This document shows, one piece after another, positions 10,746-23,510 of a stretch of DNA of 64,000 nucleotides. The notes under the pieces were generated by a model. The model was not told the DNA's origin. It searched no databases and saw nothing but the letters and a program-made list of their open reading frames with translations. Within the stretch, counting starts at the first letter, position 1. The number at the start of each line of letters is the position of its first letter. The stretch is from NCBI GenBank assembly GCA_018806985.1, contig JADANN010000063.1, forward strand, positions 620,001-684,000, given 5' to 3'. Made by a program: the position numbers and the translations under genes. Source of the DNA: Angiostrongylus vasorum. Taxonomy: Eukaryota; Nematoda; Chromadorea; Rhabditida; Metastrongylidae.

Positions 10746-13095
10746 ATCACATTGGGACTCATGGATTAGAAGGGAGCGAACAGGGTGAACGGATATCTGA
10801 GTTTATCATGGCGACCAAGACCATATATGGCAACTCCCAATTGCAGAAGCCCCACCCTCAACGCTGGACGTGGGAGTCTCCCAATGGAGAATACCATTAC
10901 GAAATAGACCACATCATGGTAAATAGAAGGTTTTGCCGAACCGATATTGCTGTTGTCCCAAATTTCTACACGGGGTCAGACCACCGTCTCCCTCGTGCAA
11001 GATTCTATTTCTCGCGCAAAGGAGAAAAAGCCGCTAAATTCAAAAAACTGAACTCCCAGAACCACCGCAAACTGGGAGTTATTCAATTCATTAGTCGGCT
11101 GTTGGGAAGATGCCGTTGTCGAAAACATCGACGAAGAATACGATCGGCTCATTCAACAGCTTCACGTTAACTCTACGAAAGCTGAGAGTTCGAAAGTTAC
11201 CAAGAGACGTTTGTCTCTGGAAACACTCGAGCTAATACGCCAGCGTGGAATCGCACGAGCTGCAGGCAACCGCGAACTAACGTCCGAACTTGCAAAACAG
11301 TGCAGACAGGCGATAAAAGAAGATCTTAAAGAGAGAAGAGCAGCAGTAATGGTCGAAGCTGCAGAAGCTAGAAAAAAGCATTCGCAAAGCTCACCGAAGC
11401 TTCGCCAGTTACAAGACCAAGATGATTTCACTCCGACGCCCAGACGGAACAGTTACAGCGTCCAGAAAGGCGATGGAGAAAATCATTCACAAATACTACC
11501 CAGATCTCTTCGATAGGCACCTCCACCTCCCGTCATATAAAAATAAAGAAGGATGCATGTGTTGTACCACCGGTTCTCCCTTCCGAAATCCGACATGCCA
11601 TTTCGTCGGTGAAAAATCGAACAGCACCAGGTCCGGACAGGATAAGAGCTGAACAGCAGAAGAACCTTCCGACATTCCTCATAAACACACTGGCTCGGTT
11701 CTTCACACGTTAGCTATCTGAATGCATGCTCCCTACTTTATGGAAGACCAGCGAGGCCGTGCTAATGTTCAAGAAGGGTGACCTCCACGGTATCGGCAGC
11801 TATCGCCTAATCTGCTTGCTGTCTGTCGTCTACAAACTTTTCTCTGGAGTCATCCTAAAAAAGATAGACAGAACATTAGACGAAGGGCAGCCGTGTGAGC
11901 AAGCAGGGTTTCGAAAAGGATTTAGTACGATGGACCACATTCACACGATAACAAGACCCATTGAAGTATCGCGAGAGTAGATAATACCGCTCCGTCTCAC
12001 TTTCATCGATTTAGAGAAGACCTTTGACTCAGTTGAGATAGAAGCAGTCATGGAAGCCCTTGATAGTCGGGGGAGTCCCTAATCAGTACATAAAGATCTT
12101 CCATGAGGTAGAAAAAAAATTTCGCTACCAAATATCAGAATTCTACAACGATATCAACACTGACCCCAAAAGAGGTGTTAGGTACGACGATACCATGTCG
12201 CCAAAATTATTTACCGCCACTCTTCAGAACGTCATGCGAACATTGGAATGGGATAATATGGGAGTGAAAATTGATGGTCGGCAGTTACATCATCTTCGCT
12301 TCGCTGATGACAACGTCCTTATAATGCCAAACATTAGCCTAGCGGAACGAATGCTTGCAGACTTTGATAAACCTGTGAAAAGATTGGTCTTCGGCTAAAT
12401 CTCCCAAAAAACAATGTTCTTGAGGAACGGATTGGTTCCGTATACCCCATTCAAGCTCAGAGGAACTAATACCTCCAAATGCTCCAGTTATGTCTACCTA
12501 GATTTGAGCAGAAGGAAACGAGCGGTTTGGGGAGCATTTAAGAGCATCGAGGACGTAGTGAGGAAATCAAAGAACACTCGAATCCATGTCCACCTTTTCG
12601 AGCCAACGATACTTTCTGCGTCAACGTATGCGTCAGAAACCTGGTCGCTGCGTAAACATGATGAAAAATCACTCAGCGTTAGTGAATGTGGTGTCGAATG
12701 TACGATGCTAGGGATTAACCCGTGTCACGCAAGTAAGGGATGGGATCCGAAGCTCCGACCTGCATCAACGATCGAAAATCAAAGATGCCGTTCTGTATGG
12801 CAAACAGTCGAAGATAAGTTGGGCCGTACACGTAATGCGTATGAACGACAATCGATGGACAGGAGCCGTTAGTGACTGGATTCCTCGGGGATGTCGAACG
12901 CACTGCATGAAGACCACCGTCTCGATGGTCAGAGTTCTTCACGAAAAGCCTAGAAGAAAGATATGATGTTCGACGAGTTCCTAGACAGAGCAGAACCCAC
13001 TGAGCTACTCTTGCACGCGACAAGGAAAGATGGAATATTTACTGGCGCCCGCTCGAGCCACTCTACGATCAACGGGACTACGGGTGATACAGGTT
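10746..13095 (+). mobile_element. RTE-type non-LTR retrotransposon, 5'-truncated and decayed
   Basis: Starts inside the endonuclease domain ([12 protein letters not shown] and FYTGSDHRL near 10900-10990, with the SDH motif of apurinic-type endonucleases). It then runs through a linker rich in charged helices (11170-11500), the RT palm (LWKTSEAVLMFKKGD near 11740, GFRKGFSTMDHIHT near 11910, LRFADDNVLIM near 12295 with the FADD catalytic pair), and the C-terminal domain (ASETWSLRKHD near 12625, then a degenerate AVHVMRMN-like block). The 3' end is a short GGTGATACAGG-like tail. The reading frame breaks at about 11160, 11510, 11650, 11980, 12400 and 12870, so no active protein is encoded. Typical of RTE-1-like elements of clade V nematodes. 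Confidence 0.88.
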
Positions 13096-13448
13096 TTGCT
13101 TAACTCGAAGCATTGCTAGTCTAGTGGGGGTCATGTAGCCAAAGTGTCAGCTATAGTGAGAGGAAGCTTATTCTTACTTCGAGTGAGCTTATGGAAAAAC
13201 TGAAGATTAGCTGCCGAATTCATCATTCAAGTCAAACGGTTACATTATTCACTGCAGCACGTCGCTGTACTGCTTTGGGAAGATGGTCTCGCCTTGTCAG
13301 ATCCTATCATCTAAGGAAAGATAGAAGGTGAAAACAGTATATGCTGCAGGAAAGTTGCGATAGCAAAGTTCTTACTAGGATCTCTCAAGAAACGAATATG
13401 TACATTTTAGATTCGGATAAAAAAATGGTAAAAGATAAAGCTCTAGAC
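13096..13448. other. Unassigned spacer between LINE and SINE
   Basis: Nothing recognised. Confidence 0.4.
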
Positions 13449-13694
13449 GTTCATTAATCCCTGAGAGATGCGCCATGAATTCGACTTCATCAAGCATCGT
13501 TTAGAGGTGATTGAATGCATATCTGGCCTTTACAACAATTTTCGGTGACTGAGCCAGTGCTGCTATTCTCCCATATAAGTCTGGTAGCAATCTGCTGACC
13601 TCGGAGGGATGCAAGGCTTGGTGTGCTATGGGGGTGTGGATCGATTCCACGTGTGTTTCGCAGGGCGCCTCCAACCACTGCGCCATACGCGGGC
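13449..13694 (-). mobile_element. SINE family A copy
   Basis: About 250 bp, minus strand. Head carries a tRNA-like internal promoter (box A-like GCGCAGTGGTTGG and box B-like GGAATCGATCC), the body CCTTGCATCCCTCCGAGG-type and a tail with CGATGCTTGATGAAGTCGAA. Shared with a dozen other copies in the window. Confidence 0.75.
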
Positions 13695-13971
13695 ATAGAA
13701 TCTGATATATAATATTATTATTCATTGTTGTATATTTACTCTATTTTATACCGGCGAGGCTCATAATTCAAACCCGAAAGCAAATGAACGTGCGGTTTAG
13801 TTGAAAATAAAGCGATTGTGTTCCCCCAATGTTTCATTTTTCCGCTTTTCGCTGGATATTCTACGAACCTAAATTTCTCCAACGATTTTTTGAATCACAT
13901 TGTTATCCTTTCATTTACTGCTTATTGCAGCTTTTCACGGCACGGTATTATGTGTGATACAAACACTGTAA

Positions 13972-14130
13972 AAGGGCGCGTGTGGTACAGTGGTTGGAGG
14001 CGCCACTGCGACACACACGTGGAATCGATCCCAGCGCCCATGGCTTACCAAGCCTTCCATCCCTACGGGGTTGGCAAATTGGTACCAGACTTGTCTGGGA
14101 GGATAGCAGCACTGGCTCGATACTACATTT
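13972..14130 (+). mobile_element. SINE family A copy, 3'-truncated
   Basis: Box A-like TGGTACAGTGG, box B-like GGAATCGATCC, then the family body up to CTGGCTCGATAC, where similarity stops. Confidence 0.7.
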
Positions 14131-14211
14131 AATTTCGAGAAATGTCATAATTTATTCGCAATGTACCGTTTTGCGTCCCATGTACAATAATGTAGAATGG
14201 TGTTTTCCCCC

Positions 14212-14485
14212 AAAGGCTCTAGTAGTGTAGTGGTCAGGGGGCGCCCTGCCATACACATGGGATCGATCCCTCGAGCCCCTGGACCACCAAGCTTTCCATC
14301 CGTTCGGGTTCGGCAAGTTGGTCCCAGTCTTGTATGGCAGGATATCAGATGGACTTGGTAGGCCACTGCGAGCCACTGTCAAGGCCAGATATGCATTCAA
14401 TCATCTCCAACGATACTTAGTGAAGTCGAATGCATGGCGCATCCCTCAGGGGATTGATCAACGCCGAGAGCTTTATCTTCATCTT
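14212..14485 (+). mobile_element. SINE family A copy
   Basis: Full-length-like copy with TAGTGTAGTGG, GGGATCGATCCC, the central body, and the tail ending in GATCAACGCCGAGAGCTTTATC, which most copies share. Confidence 0.75.
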
Positions 14486-14720
14486 TTCACAAACACTGTG
14501 ATGCTGAGATATTTGCAAAGCCCGGACCGCAGGTGTCTGCGGTGGGAACAAATCCGTTACTTTTTCCAGGGCAGACGTGTTCGCTTCCACACTATACGGC
14601 TCCTTTGTTTCGTCTTTCTCTCATCCGTGTTTTTAACATATAGGTGCTGCTAGCAATCACCCGTTAACAGAATTGATCTAGGGAGTTAGATCGGCATTGA
14701 ACTCAGTTAAGCTGAAAAAC

Positions 14721-15654
14721 TACTATAAATCATAATGAAGTCACTTTTTATCTGCTGCGTGTTTTTTTTTCTTTTGGAATTCAGAGTGAAACTGGACTCT
14801 AAAGTGAGTTTTTTTGGAGAGAACTAATAAAGCCTAGTTAGCAGACAAACCCAATTTGCGAAAAAGATTCTCAACGTCTTTCTCTTGTCAAGATTGCTTG
14901 CAATATAATCTACTATCTGTGATCTCTTGATTACTGGAGTTACTATGATGCTTGATAATAATGCCATGATGCTGTTATCCAATTTGAAAAAAAGTACAAT
15001 CTACTTATAAATAGAGACAGATGGTTGTGATATTGTTTCGTTCTAGAAATCTGAAAATATAGAGGTTTTAATGCGTTTGGTCTCACTTGCCAGATAAGTA
15101 ACTTTTTAGGGAACCACACATGCCTTTTTTGACTGATTTCTTGAGTGCGCTCCCAATTGGGGTTTAGTCGCATTTTGGGAGACCGTGTGTATTTTGTTAC
15201 GAGGAGACTCCAATCAATTTAAAAAAATTTCCTTCGCAGAAAACTTTGTGGAAGAAGTCTTTCAATCCACAGTTCTGCTGGTATTCTGATCCTTTTTTAC
15301 AAATCTCCTTGCATTCTTAGGTACAGCCAAGCTGAGGCGTTCCGACGTGGATTAGTGGATGTCATAGGGAAAGGTTCGAAATAGCGCCTTTGTTTTCTGA
15401 TCGACGGTATCAATAAACATTGCGCTAGCCCTCCTCTTTGATGTATTTTATTATTTACTATGTAGTAATTTGCTATTATTCGAGATTGACTTCGGTACCT
15501 CAAATGATTTACAAAAGAACGAACTGGTGAGTGCTGAAAAGAAGCTATTTACCATGCGAACAAAAATTCATGTATGAAGTATTGACCGTTAAGGTTATGA
15601 AAGTGTTCCACTGAGTGAAATTGTGCTAAATTTGACTCTTGCAAACTCTAAACA
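14721..15654. other. Spacer, nothing recognised
   Basis: AT-rich sequence without a supported gene or a repeat match inside the window. Confidence 0.4.
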
Positions 15655-16060
15655 AACAAAAGGACTCGGATAGTACAGCGGCAATGGTGCCGGTCATCAC
15701 GATCACGGTGTTGATCCGACCCCAATCTGGGCTCGCCAGGTCCCTCATTCCTCCGGGGTAGGGAAATTGGTACCCGACTTGTGCGGGGAAAAAAACCACT
15801 CTCTGCAATCCAATTAGGAACGCAATAGCCCAGTTTTCCCAGGAGTCCATGGAGAATCGACTCGACTAGTATACTACGAGAGTGCAAATGGAATGAAAAA
15901 TCATCGAGCACTAGTCGAAGCCACACGTAAAGGTTGGAGGATGTTCGTGGATGATGAGTTCCAGGGAGACGAATCGAGTGTGAGAAGCGCTTGGATCCAC
16001 ACAATAGACCTGAAGACGGACCATATAGAAGAGAATTTTAAAAAATGAAGGCGAAACGGC
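15655..16060 (+). mobile_element. SINE-like family B copy (about 400 bp)
   Basis: Shares its whole length with 41185-41560 and its latter half with 33290-33580. Landmarks: CGGCAATGGTGCCGGTCATCACGA, GGTACCCGACTTGT, GAAGCCACACGTAAAGGTTGGAGG, and GGATCCACACA near the end. The head has box A/B-like spacing but is weaker than in family A. Non-coding. Confidence 0.65.
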
Positions 16061-17540
16061 GAAAACATCAACTGTTGTAGCATCAAAAACTGTGTAAATG
16101 AGTAAATGTTGTAATGACAAGCTCATGTTTGCTATTGAAAATTTAGTGAATTATTCATCAACCCCAAAAATTAATATAGCACACGAAAAAATCCTCATAC
16201 ACTGAATAGAGACACCTCGAAAGCACAGAATTTCCGCAACTGTTTCTATTGAAAGTGGATCGAAAGCTTTTTAAGTTGATGAACGTGGGACAGACAGTCT
16301 TTTGTACTCTTGCGATACTTCAGTGAGTCTCGTTCTCATGTGGATGGGCTTTGTCGCACACAATCCTTTTCGAAACTCTGTTTCTAAAGAGTTTATATAC
16401 AACAGCCAGATCTGTAATTTTCATTGGCGTATCCGAAATTCAGCTGGCTAAACGTTTAGTGAAAAAACTCCTCATGCTGTAATGAATAAAGAGGTTTCTA
16501 CATATAGATAAATATATATTTTTTGTCAGTAATTCTGAGAATAATCGTCTTCGCTTTCGCTCACATCAAGCGAGAGACTTGTTGTTTTTTCATTTCCCTT
16601 GCTGCTAGCCTACAAAAAAATTTTTTATTGCGAAATACTTTCCCAATAATACAGCCATCACTGCATTAGAAAACTAACTTCTCCAATACAGGTGCTGGTT
16701 CGATCCCCCTCCCAAGGCATTCCTCCAATCCACGTGCAACTCTCCGATCCCGCCTATCTCCAGGAATGCAAGGTGAATTGAGTCATCCACCATTCCACGC
16801 CATTCATAGAGTAAAAAACTCAAGCAGCAGCTGAAACAAGAGACCGTTATGGATGGTGACGGAGAGGAAAATAATTCGAATGCAACAAGTGCTGAGATCC
16901 GCAAAACTGATGTGATAACAGATTATGAAGAATGAACTGCAAAAGAATGCTCTTGAACACTTTTTTTCGTTTCTCCATATCTGCTGTCAAATGTTGAAAA
17001 AATCCATTAAATTACAGCATACAATTTCAAGTTTTGACTATTAATTCACAGTTATTCCCTTTAACTTCACTTTTGCAGCGGCGGTGTTGCAGGGCGTGAT
17101 CGAGATTTGTAGTCTAAGGGCACAAGACCTTTCCTCATAATAATGTCCAAATAGCCAAAGGATGGAAGATAAAGCTTTAGAATTTGAGCAATACTTGAAA
17201 GATGCGCCAAACATTCGACTTCAGTGAGTATCGTTGATGGAAATGAATGCACATTTTGCTTATATAATGACTTTCGGTACACTATTGGCATATTAATTTA
17301 GGGCCATATTCCTCCCAGAAAAGGCTAATACCAATTACTCTATCCCAAAGGGCTTAGTCAGCTCGATTAACGAGATCGAAATAGTGGCTAATACATACAT
17401 ATTTAAGGGCACTTCTAACCACTTCGCTACCCGCATCCAGTCTGTATACGTACACTGCAAACTCTGCAGGATTTCTCCGATTTCTGGGCATTACTTCTTC
17501 GCTATACTCTTTCCGACAAGTTTGAAGTCGTTTTTCTCTT
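16061..17540. other. Spacer with a partial SINE A relic
   Basis: A minus-strand piece of SINE family A is visible at about 17190-17260. The stretch at 16690-16800 has a GGTTCGATCCCCC box B-like sequence but no cloverleaf can be drawn. Otherwise nothing recognised. Confidence 0.4.
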
Positions 17541-18425
17541 TTTCTTAAATTGGTGCGGCAAACAGCCATTTCTAACGATTACGAAACCGTGGTGGCTCCT
17601 CTGGATAGGTTTAATGAGAAAAAAACATTCCCTTAAACGATATACTTAGCGTGAATAAGATACCGTTTATCCTGCTCTTCATTTATAACGAAATAAGCAG
17701 AGCTGCAAAACGTTGCTTAAAAGAGGCGGTTCTAGCGAAATTGGTAGCATTGGTTAAAGCATCACCGAACACTCTAAAAAGCAATCTAGTTCGTAACCCT
17801 TATGAACCTCTATGCACAAAGCAAAATTGCATAATTTCCCTGAGGGTGGAGACGTTGAATGCATGAGTTCATGAGGAATGAATCTGTGGACGAAACAGGT
17901 AGGTCACAAAAAGTCTGCGTATAGGAACACCTAGATGGTAAGCATAAAGCTAAGCAAAATCCCCCCACTAGGCTCGCATAGGACACATACACATAAAGGG
18001 GAAAATTTTGAAGTGGGCGTCACCATGTTCGCATAGGAATTTAAAACTTGAGCAACTCAAACCGTCGAAGCATTGTGGATGAATTCAGAAATTTCAAAGA
18101 TGATCCACTGTGAAAAATGCCTCCATTATTACGCGAGATCTCACACAATATCTGAGACTATGACAACATAATACCGACTGCTGCAAGGTGGACCATCCGT
18201 TGAAAAACAAATTATTATCAACGGATAGCCAATGAACAACAACAGCCTTGCATAAAAAGCACCGCCGGGTGAGCATGTCATATTCGTGCGGTGTTCACTG
18301 AAGAAGATCCGCCTTCGTGTTACTACGAAGAAAGAAATCGAGATAATGAACAACTGTGGACCACCGAATCAGATCCTCGGCTCTGATGAAGACGAAGACG
18401 TTGAAACTCTAGCCGAATAAACATC
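17541..18425 (+). mobile_element. Penelope-like element 3' fragment
   Basis: Matches the 3' part of the PLE at 4.4-6.9 kb: RQTAISNDYETVV (from about 17547), IPFILLFIYNEISRAAKRCL (17660-17720), LVRNPYEPLCTKQNCIIS (17790-17840), then a broken GIY-YIG segment (CGRNR-type debris to 18050) and the 3' arm with a hammerhead-like motif. No left arm is present. Frameshifts are frequent. Confidence 0.8.
18379..18415 (+). ncRNA. Hammerhead-like motif, PLE 3' arm
   Basis: CGGCU, CUGAUGA, stem II GAC/GUU, GAAAC, then UCU instead of GUH, AGCCG. Stem I of five pairs is good, but the cleavage triplet is lost. Confidence 0.5.
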
Positions 18426-19189
18426 TTTATCAACCCCGTGTAACGTCAACAATTTAAACACATGTCGATTATTTTGCTACCGAGATCAAACGACGGTTGG
18501 TTTAAAAATTGTTTTGCTATTCTCTGAACAGTTATCGGATCGCGATGTTAGACAATGATCACCTCAGTTTAGTGAACCCAGTGATTCCTTCTATTGCCCA
18601 TGATGGAGGCATTGTTGTAAGAAGTCTTCGAAATACTGTAGGAGCACATGGAATTTGTTCTGTTAAAAGGTTTCACAAATTTATGTGAACAAAGTTTTTA
18701 GTGGGGTGACCTTGGAAAAGTATGTAGGTGAAATCATAATTTGTTAGTTACGAGGAGAAGTCAGAAGTTTGTAAGTTTTAATTATTGCATAAAAGCAGTC
18801 GTTTTGAGCGAAACGCTTGAAATCCTGCGAGCTTGGCATTGTGAAGTTGTGCTGTTCACTGAACACTTCAGGTTTTCCTACGTGAAATGTTAATGTTTAT
18901 GTAGTCGTACTCTGGCGTGATGGTGAGCCATACTGTAATCGATCCCATAGCACCATGTTCGGGGGTTCGAGAGTGCGGCCATGGTGGAGATGAATCACGC
19001 ACTTTCCACCATAAAGAGACTGCCAACGTGCGATAATTTCATAACATCTCCTAGTTTCAATACTGAGATTTGCCAAATTATTTATGCTACTTAATTAGAA
19101 TAATGCAGAAGAATCCATGCCGAAAAGGAATGGAAATCAGTGGCACACCATCTTGTCTTGGTAATTTAAACCAAATTAAGCAAAGCATA

Positions 19190-19460
19190 GGACGCGTGTA
19201 GCGCAGTGGTTGGAGGAGCCATTGTGACACCCACGTGGAATCAACCCCCCATCCCCATGGCCCACCAAGCCTCCTATCCAAATTGGTACCAGACTAGTCT
19301 GGGAGGATAGCAGCACTGGATCGATACATCGGTAAGCCATCGCGAGCCATTGTAAAGACCAGATATACATTCAATCACCTCCAAACGATGCCTAATGAAG
19401 TCGAATACATGGCGCATCTCTCAGGGGATTGATTAACGCCGACAGCTTTATCCTTTTTAT
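19190..19460 (+). mobile_element. SINE family A copy
   Basis: Has a perfect box A consensus TAGCGCAGTGG at 19199-19209, a degraded box B, the body with TTGGTACCAGACTAGTCTGGG, and the shared tail. About 270 bp. Confidence 0.8.
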
Positions 19461-20964
19461 CCTTTTAAGCAATGAACCTCAAATGTTGCGGGGAACCTGC
19501 CAGAGCGTCGTTCTGCATGGTCATCAAAAAACTCCCGACTAGAAACACAGTCTACCTAGTCACTCACGTGATTCCGATGAAATCAGTGGTCCCAGTGTTA
19601 TCAGATTTGCGGTGATTGCGGAGGCGATTTGTCAACCCTATGCAGAATCCTGTACCTACCTATTACATCGTTGGGCAATGTAAGCTTTTATGAACATCTT
19701 CTATTGTGAGCAAAGTCGTGCTCAAAGTTTGCTTCTCTGATATATCCTATTCCCACCAAATTGCTGCCCTTCCTCGAGGTGCACGCTTTCTTTGGGTCTT
19801 GTCAGTATATAGAACATGAATCATTTATCCATTAGAGTGGTCTGCCTCTTGAGTCGTTTTCGTACGTCTAACCAGTACATATTTGCTTTACGGTGGTCGT
19901 TGACTTAGTACAATTCTTTTACTGAGTACTAGTGCCAAAAAATTGTGCATAACACAAGGAAGCCATTTAACTTAGTAAGATTATGTATATAAGTTTCGCA
20001 TGATTCGGTTAGGTGTTCATTCGTTTCACTGAGATGTTGCACGTTTAAGCGAGTCATTCTGACAGACCGATACAAAGTTTCAAATCACTACATCGTCCCC
20101 CACAAGTTCATTGGCACGAAATGATTCATAAATTAGATATATATGCTCTGCCACAGGTAACATACATTTCTAGTCGTGTTTTCTAATGAATCTATCGCTA
20201 AGTTTTCCCAAACCGCAAGCAAAGTATGGCAAGTGACACTACTCCAGTAATAATATCTCCTTTATTCACAATCCTTTCGTGAAAATGGTTCCGCTAATTA
20301 GAGTCAAAGAGTGACCTTAAACGGTTAGGTTGGAATTCCACCTGGATAACTTGGCAGTGCAGAAATGTAAAGGAATCGTTGGGAGCCTAAAATTTAAGAA
20401 AAAAGATTTTTCAGAGATGGAATCCGAATAATGGCCTTGAAAAGTGGAAATCGTAGAAAAAATGCAAAATAAAAAAATGGAAGAGATGGTATAGAACAGA
20501 AGTGGACTCACCTCAATGAATGAGGATCTGGTGTACTCTATCTATCTTATTCCGCTGAAGATAAACCTCACTTGGCATTTCAAGTGAAGTGTTTCTTGAA
20601 AGTCGTAGTGCGAGCCTCATGGAGGAGTCAGTTGTTCATCACATGGTTAACGTCTCTTGAGAAAAAGAAGGCAATCGTTTAATGGTTTGGATTTGATAAG
20701 GAGTTGCTTCTAATTTTGAACAACCATGTCAAATACGAAGTTCATTCCATGTTTAAGTCACTCAATCTAAGGAATTTTACTCTTGGAACCAGATGCCGGA
20801 TCGAAAGCATACCTAGTTAAAAAAACTTCCACTGTTTGCTTGACGGACAGAAATGAAGTTACTGTCGAGTGTTTTTGTTACTTTTTAGAAAACTTCGTAT
20901 TTATTGCTTGTCGTCAATTGACACATTAATCCATCGGCATCACATGTATCACTCGTAGGCCACT
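19461..20964. other. 1.5 kb spacer, nothing recognised
   Basis: No gene and no match to the other families of this window were seen on either strand. Confidence 0.4.
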
Positions 20965-21553
20965 TTATCGTAGAGTGACTCTAAGAGGCTCCGATTGCTC
21001 CATTTAGGGGACCTTTCAAAAGAATCGAGAATGTAGTGAAGAGAACAAAAGGCAGCAAACTCTGAGCCCACCCACCTTATGCACTCCATGATTCTCCTTG
21101 CTTTAACACATGTGTCAGGAAGTCGTTGCGTAAGCAGCATGAAAGGTTAGTCAGCGTTGTTGAACGAGCAGTCAAAAGAACAATGCTAGGACCATGCCGT
21201 ATCACGCAAGTGAGGGAGAGCTTTATCTACAACAACGATCAGACATCAAACACGCCGTTCTGGTGGAGCGGACACGTGATAAGTATGAACGGCAACCAGT
21301 GGAAAAGAGCCGTTATTGAGTGAATTGCTCTGGACGTCAAATGTAGTGCAGAAAGACCTGTGACTCGATGCTAAGAGTTCTTCAAGAAAATCGAAGGAGA
21401 AGGACATGATGCTCAACGACCCCCTAGCGCGAACAGAAAACAGGTACCACTTTTGCATGCGACATTGAGAAATAGATGGTTTACTGATATCCGCTCGAGT
21501 TACTTGAAAATTAAAGGGACAGCAAGTGATGCAAGTGATATCGAAGGCCGGGT
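20965..21553 (+). mobile_element. RTE LINE 3' fragment
   Basis: C-terminal part of the RTE ORF: WGTFKRIENVV-like debris at 21010-21060, then RKQHERLVSVVERAVKRTML (21129-21188) and SGHVISMNGNQWKRAV (21264-21311), ending in AAGTGATGCAAGTGATA. The next base is PLE sequence. Confidence 0.8.
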
Positions 21554-22030
21554 AACAAAAATTTATTGGTTCATTACCTCTCCTCTCACCGTTCACACAC
21601 AGAAAACGCCACTTGTAAGAAACATGTTTTGAATAGCCTCCAGTGTGTGCAACGGAAGAAAGGAAAAGGAAGAATCCCTGAACCTAGGGCGAAAAGTAGA
21701 TGTTTCTTTCTAATGGCTACGAAGCGGTGGCTGCTCGGTAAGCCTGAGTCACTTCGTGCCATACCTTGGCTTAATTTTTTTGACCTGAGTCAGTCACACA
21801 CACCAATACAGGACTCTGCGCAACTTGTATCTACCAAGCAACTGGAAGCCTTAGGAATAACAAAATGGTAAGTGTTTAAAAGAAGCTGTTTGTTGTGGGA
21901 AAGAAAAATTTACTTGTTATTTACTGAACTTATAAAGTGTTTGGCTGAGAAAACTTCTTGTCAGCTTAACCTTTCAAGGCTTCAAGGAGGGTGAAACCAT
22001 CGAAACGTCAGCTAACGTGAACAAATAGTG
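21554..22030 (+). mobile_element. Penelope-like element fragment joined to RTE tail
   Basis: Begins in the middle of the PLE ORF (VHYLSSHRSHTENAT near 21566, RKEKEES near 21655) and ends with a degenerate hammerhead-like motif at 21978-22013 (UCAAGGA, GAAAC, GUC, AGCU). Same RTE-PLE junction as at 28742. Confidence 0.7.
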
Positions 22031-22319
22031 TAATAACAAGTTGTGGCCACCCATCAAGAAAACAACGTGTTATTGATCAATACATGGAGTTGCTGAACGA
22101 CAGAGCCATAAGTCAGGAAAACCATGTCTAACCTGGCTGTGCGAAGCATTATTGCACACTGCAGTGAGGATAATAATGATGAAAGATGCTTACATACCTC
22201 GATGCTTGGAACACACTTCTTTCTTTGTGGAGCGGGCCCCAGCATTATTTCCACTTTTTTTCTCTCTTGCACTAGCGCCGTCAATGGTGGCAGTATGCTT
22301 CGGAACATGGAAACGTCCA

Positions 22320-22500
22320 ATGTTTCTACCCAGAAGCTCAACTAACAGTAAACCAATACCAGGAATCATCACCGTCCTGGTATCAAACTAGTCGCGTGGA
22401 CTATTGCAGCGGTGACGACAGGAGGCTTCGCCTACGCTCACCTCGGAACTCAAAGTAACCACATTAGCTAAACCAGCAAATATAAGTGTATTACCAATGA
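22320..22500 (+). repeat. Dispersed repeat shared with 24.1 kb
   Basis: A segment at about 22335-22400 with CACCGTCCTGGTATCAAA matches 24125-24190 in the same orientation, followed in both by AACCAGCAAAT. Family unknown. Confidence 0.45.
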
Positions 22501-22599
22501 AAGTACGATACAGCACATGCAAAGAAGGTTAGTAATGGAAGCGACCATTGTAGGGAACATTACCGGTTAGAAGAATTAAACACTGTTCAAACATTTGTT

Positions 22600-23010
22600 T
22601 ATATTGAGGTTGCAAGAGATGTCTATTCGGCTAATGCTTAGACGTCTTCTTCTTCATCAGAGCCGACGATCCTTGTCGATGGTCCACAGTTGTTCTTCTT
22701 CTCGATGTGGCGTCTTCGTCTCGCATCAAACTGGATTTTCCTCTGTTGAGGATCTCGAATGAGCCCAAGACACTCAGAGACGCTCTTTTATACAGGGGCC
22801 GTTGTTGTTAATATGATATTGATATTTTGCTAATCGCTATGTGGCAGCTAACAAATACCGACTGATGCAGGGTGGATTATCAGTTTAAAAACAAGTTATC
22901 GTCGAATATAAAAGAGCGTCCCGGGAGTGTAAACACATATTAATTATTTTATTACAAGGTTTAGTGACGGTCGGTTTCAATAGTACTGTTCACACAATCC
23001 ATTCAACTTT
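22600..23010 (+). mobile_element. PLE arm pair without coding part
   Basis: A minus-strand hammerhead-like motif (22628-22665) is followed by plus-strand sequence matching the 3' arm of the PLE at 18.16-18.52 kb (AATACCGACTG block, then GTAAACACAT and ACGGTCGGTTT). Looks like a PLE reduced to its arms. Confidence 0.5.
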
Positions 23011-23202
23011 GTTACAAAATGCAGAGCTAACCCAACTTTTTATTGCACATATCTAATAATTGTTACTCTTATGTAAAACAGTTGACAGCAGTAGGAATTG
23101 GAACTTCTAGGCGACAAATGTTGACTGTAGTTAAGAAACAAGTTTACTGTAAAGATTGTTAGTCCTAATATTGGACATGTATACTGTATGTAGGCATATG
23201 TG

Positions 23203-23224
23203 TGTATATATATATATATAGACG

Positions 23225-23280
<56 letters not shown>
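23203..23280. repeat. (TA)n microsatellite
   Basis: About 75 bp of nearly pure TA directly at the 3' edge of a minus-strand SINE A copy. Confidence 0.95.
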
Positions 23281-23282
<2 letters not shown>

Positions 23283-23284
<2 letters not shown>

Positions 23285-23510
23285 ACCCGACTTCACTAAG
23301 CATCGTTGGAGGTGACTGAATACATATCTGACCTTTACAATGACTCGCAGAGACCTAGCGATGTATCAAACCACTGCTGCTATCCTCCCAGACATGTCTA
23401 GTACTAGTTTGTCCACACAAAAAATATGGAGGATTTGGTGAGCCTGGGCGCAGGGATTGATCCCAAGTTTATGTGTAGGCTTCCTCCGACCACTGCGCTA
23501 CACGCGCTCC
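23283..23510 (-). mobile_element. SINE family A copy
   Basis: Minus strand; box A at 23490-23500 reads TAGCGCAGTGG. Body diverged, with ACTTCACTAAGCATCGTTGG tail. Confidence 0.75.

Larger units (their letters stand above)
13905..14720 (-). mobile_element. SINE family C copy split by SINE A insertion
   Basis: Family C sequence (also at 43.4-43.7 and 45.26-45.78 kb) runs from about 13905 to 13970 and resumes at about 14489. The 11-bp sequence ACAAACACTGT stands on both sides (13959-13969 and 14489-14499) and the uninterrupted copies show the joined order, so the middle block with two SINE A copies arrived by insertion with a target-site duplication. Confidence 0.6.

Noticed and set aside
16690..16760. 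Possible tRNA gene with GGTTCGATCCCCC
   Set aside because: A box B-like sequence is present, but no acceptor stem or anticodon arm can be drawn; more likely a SINE remnant.
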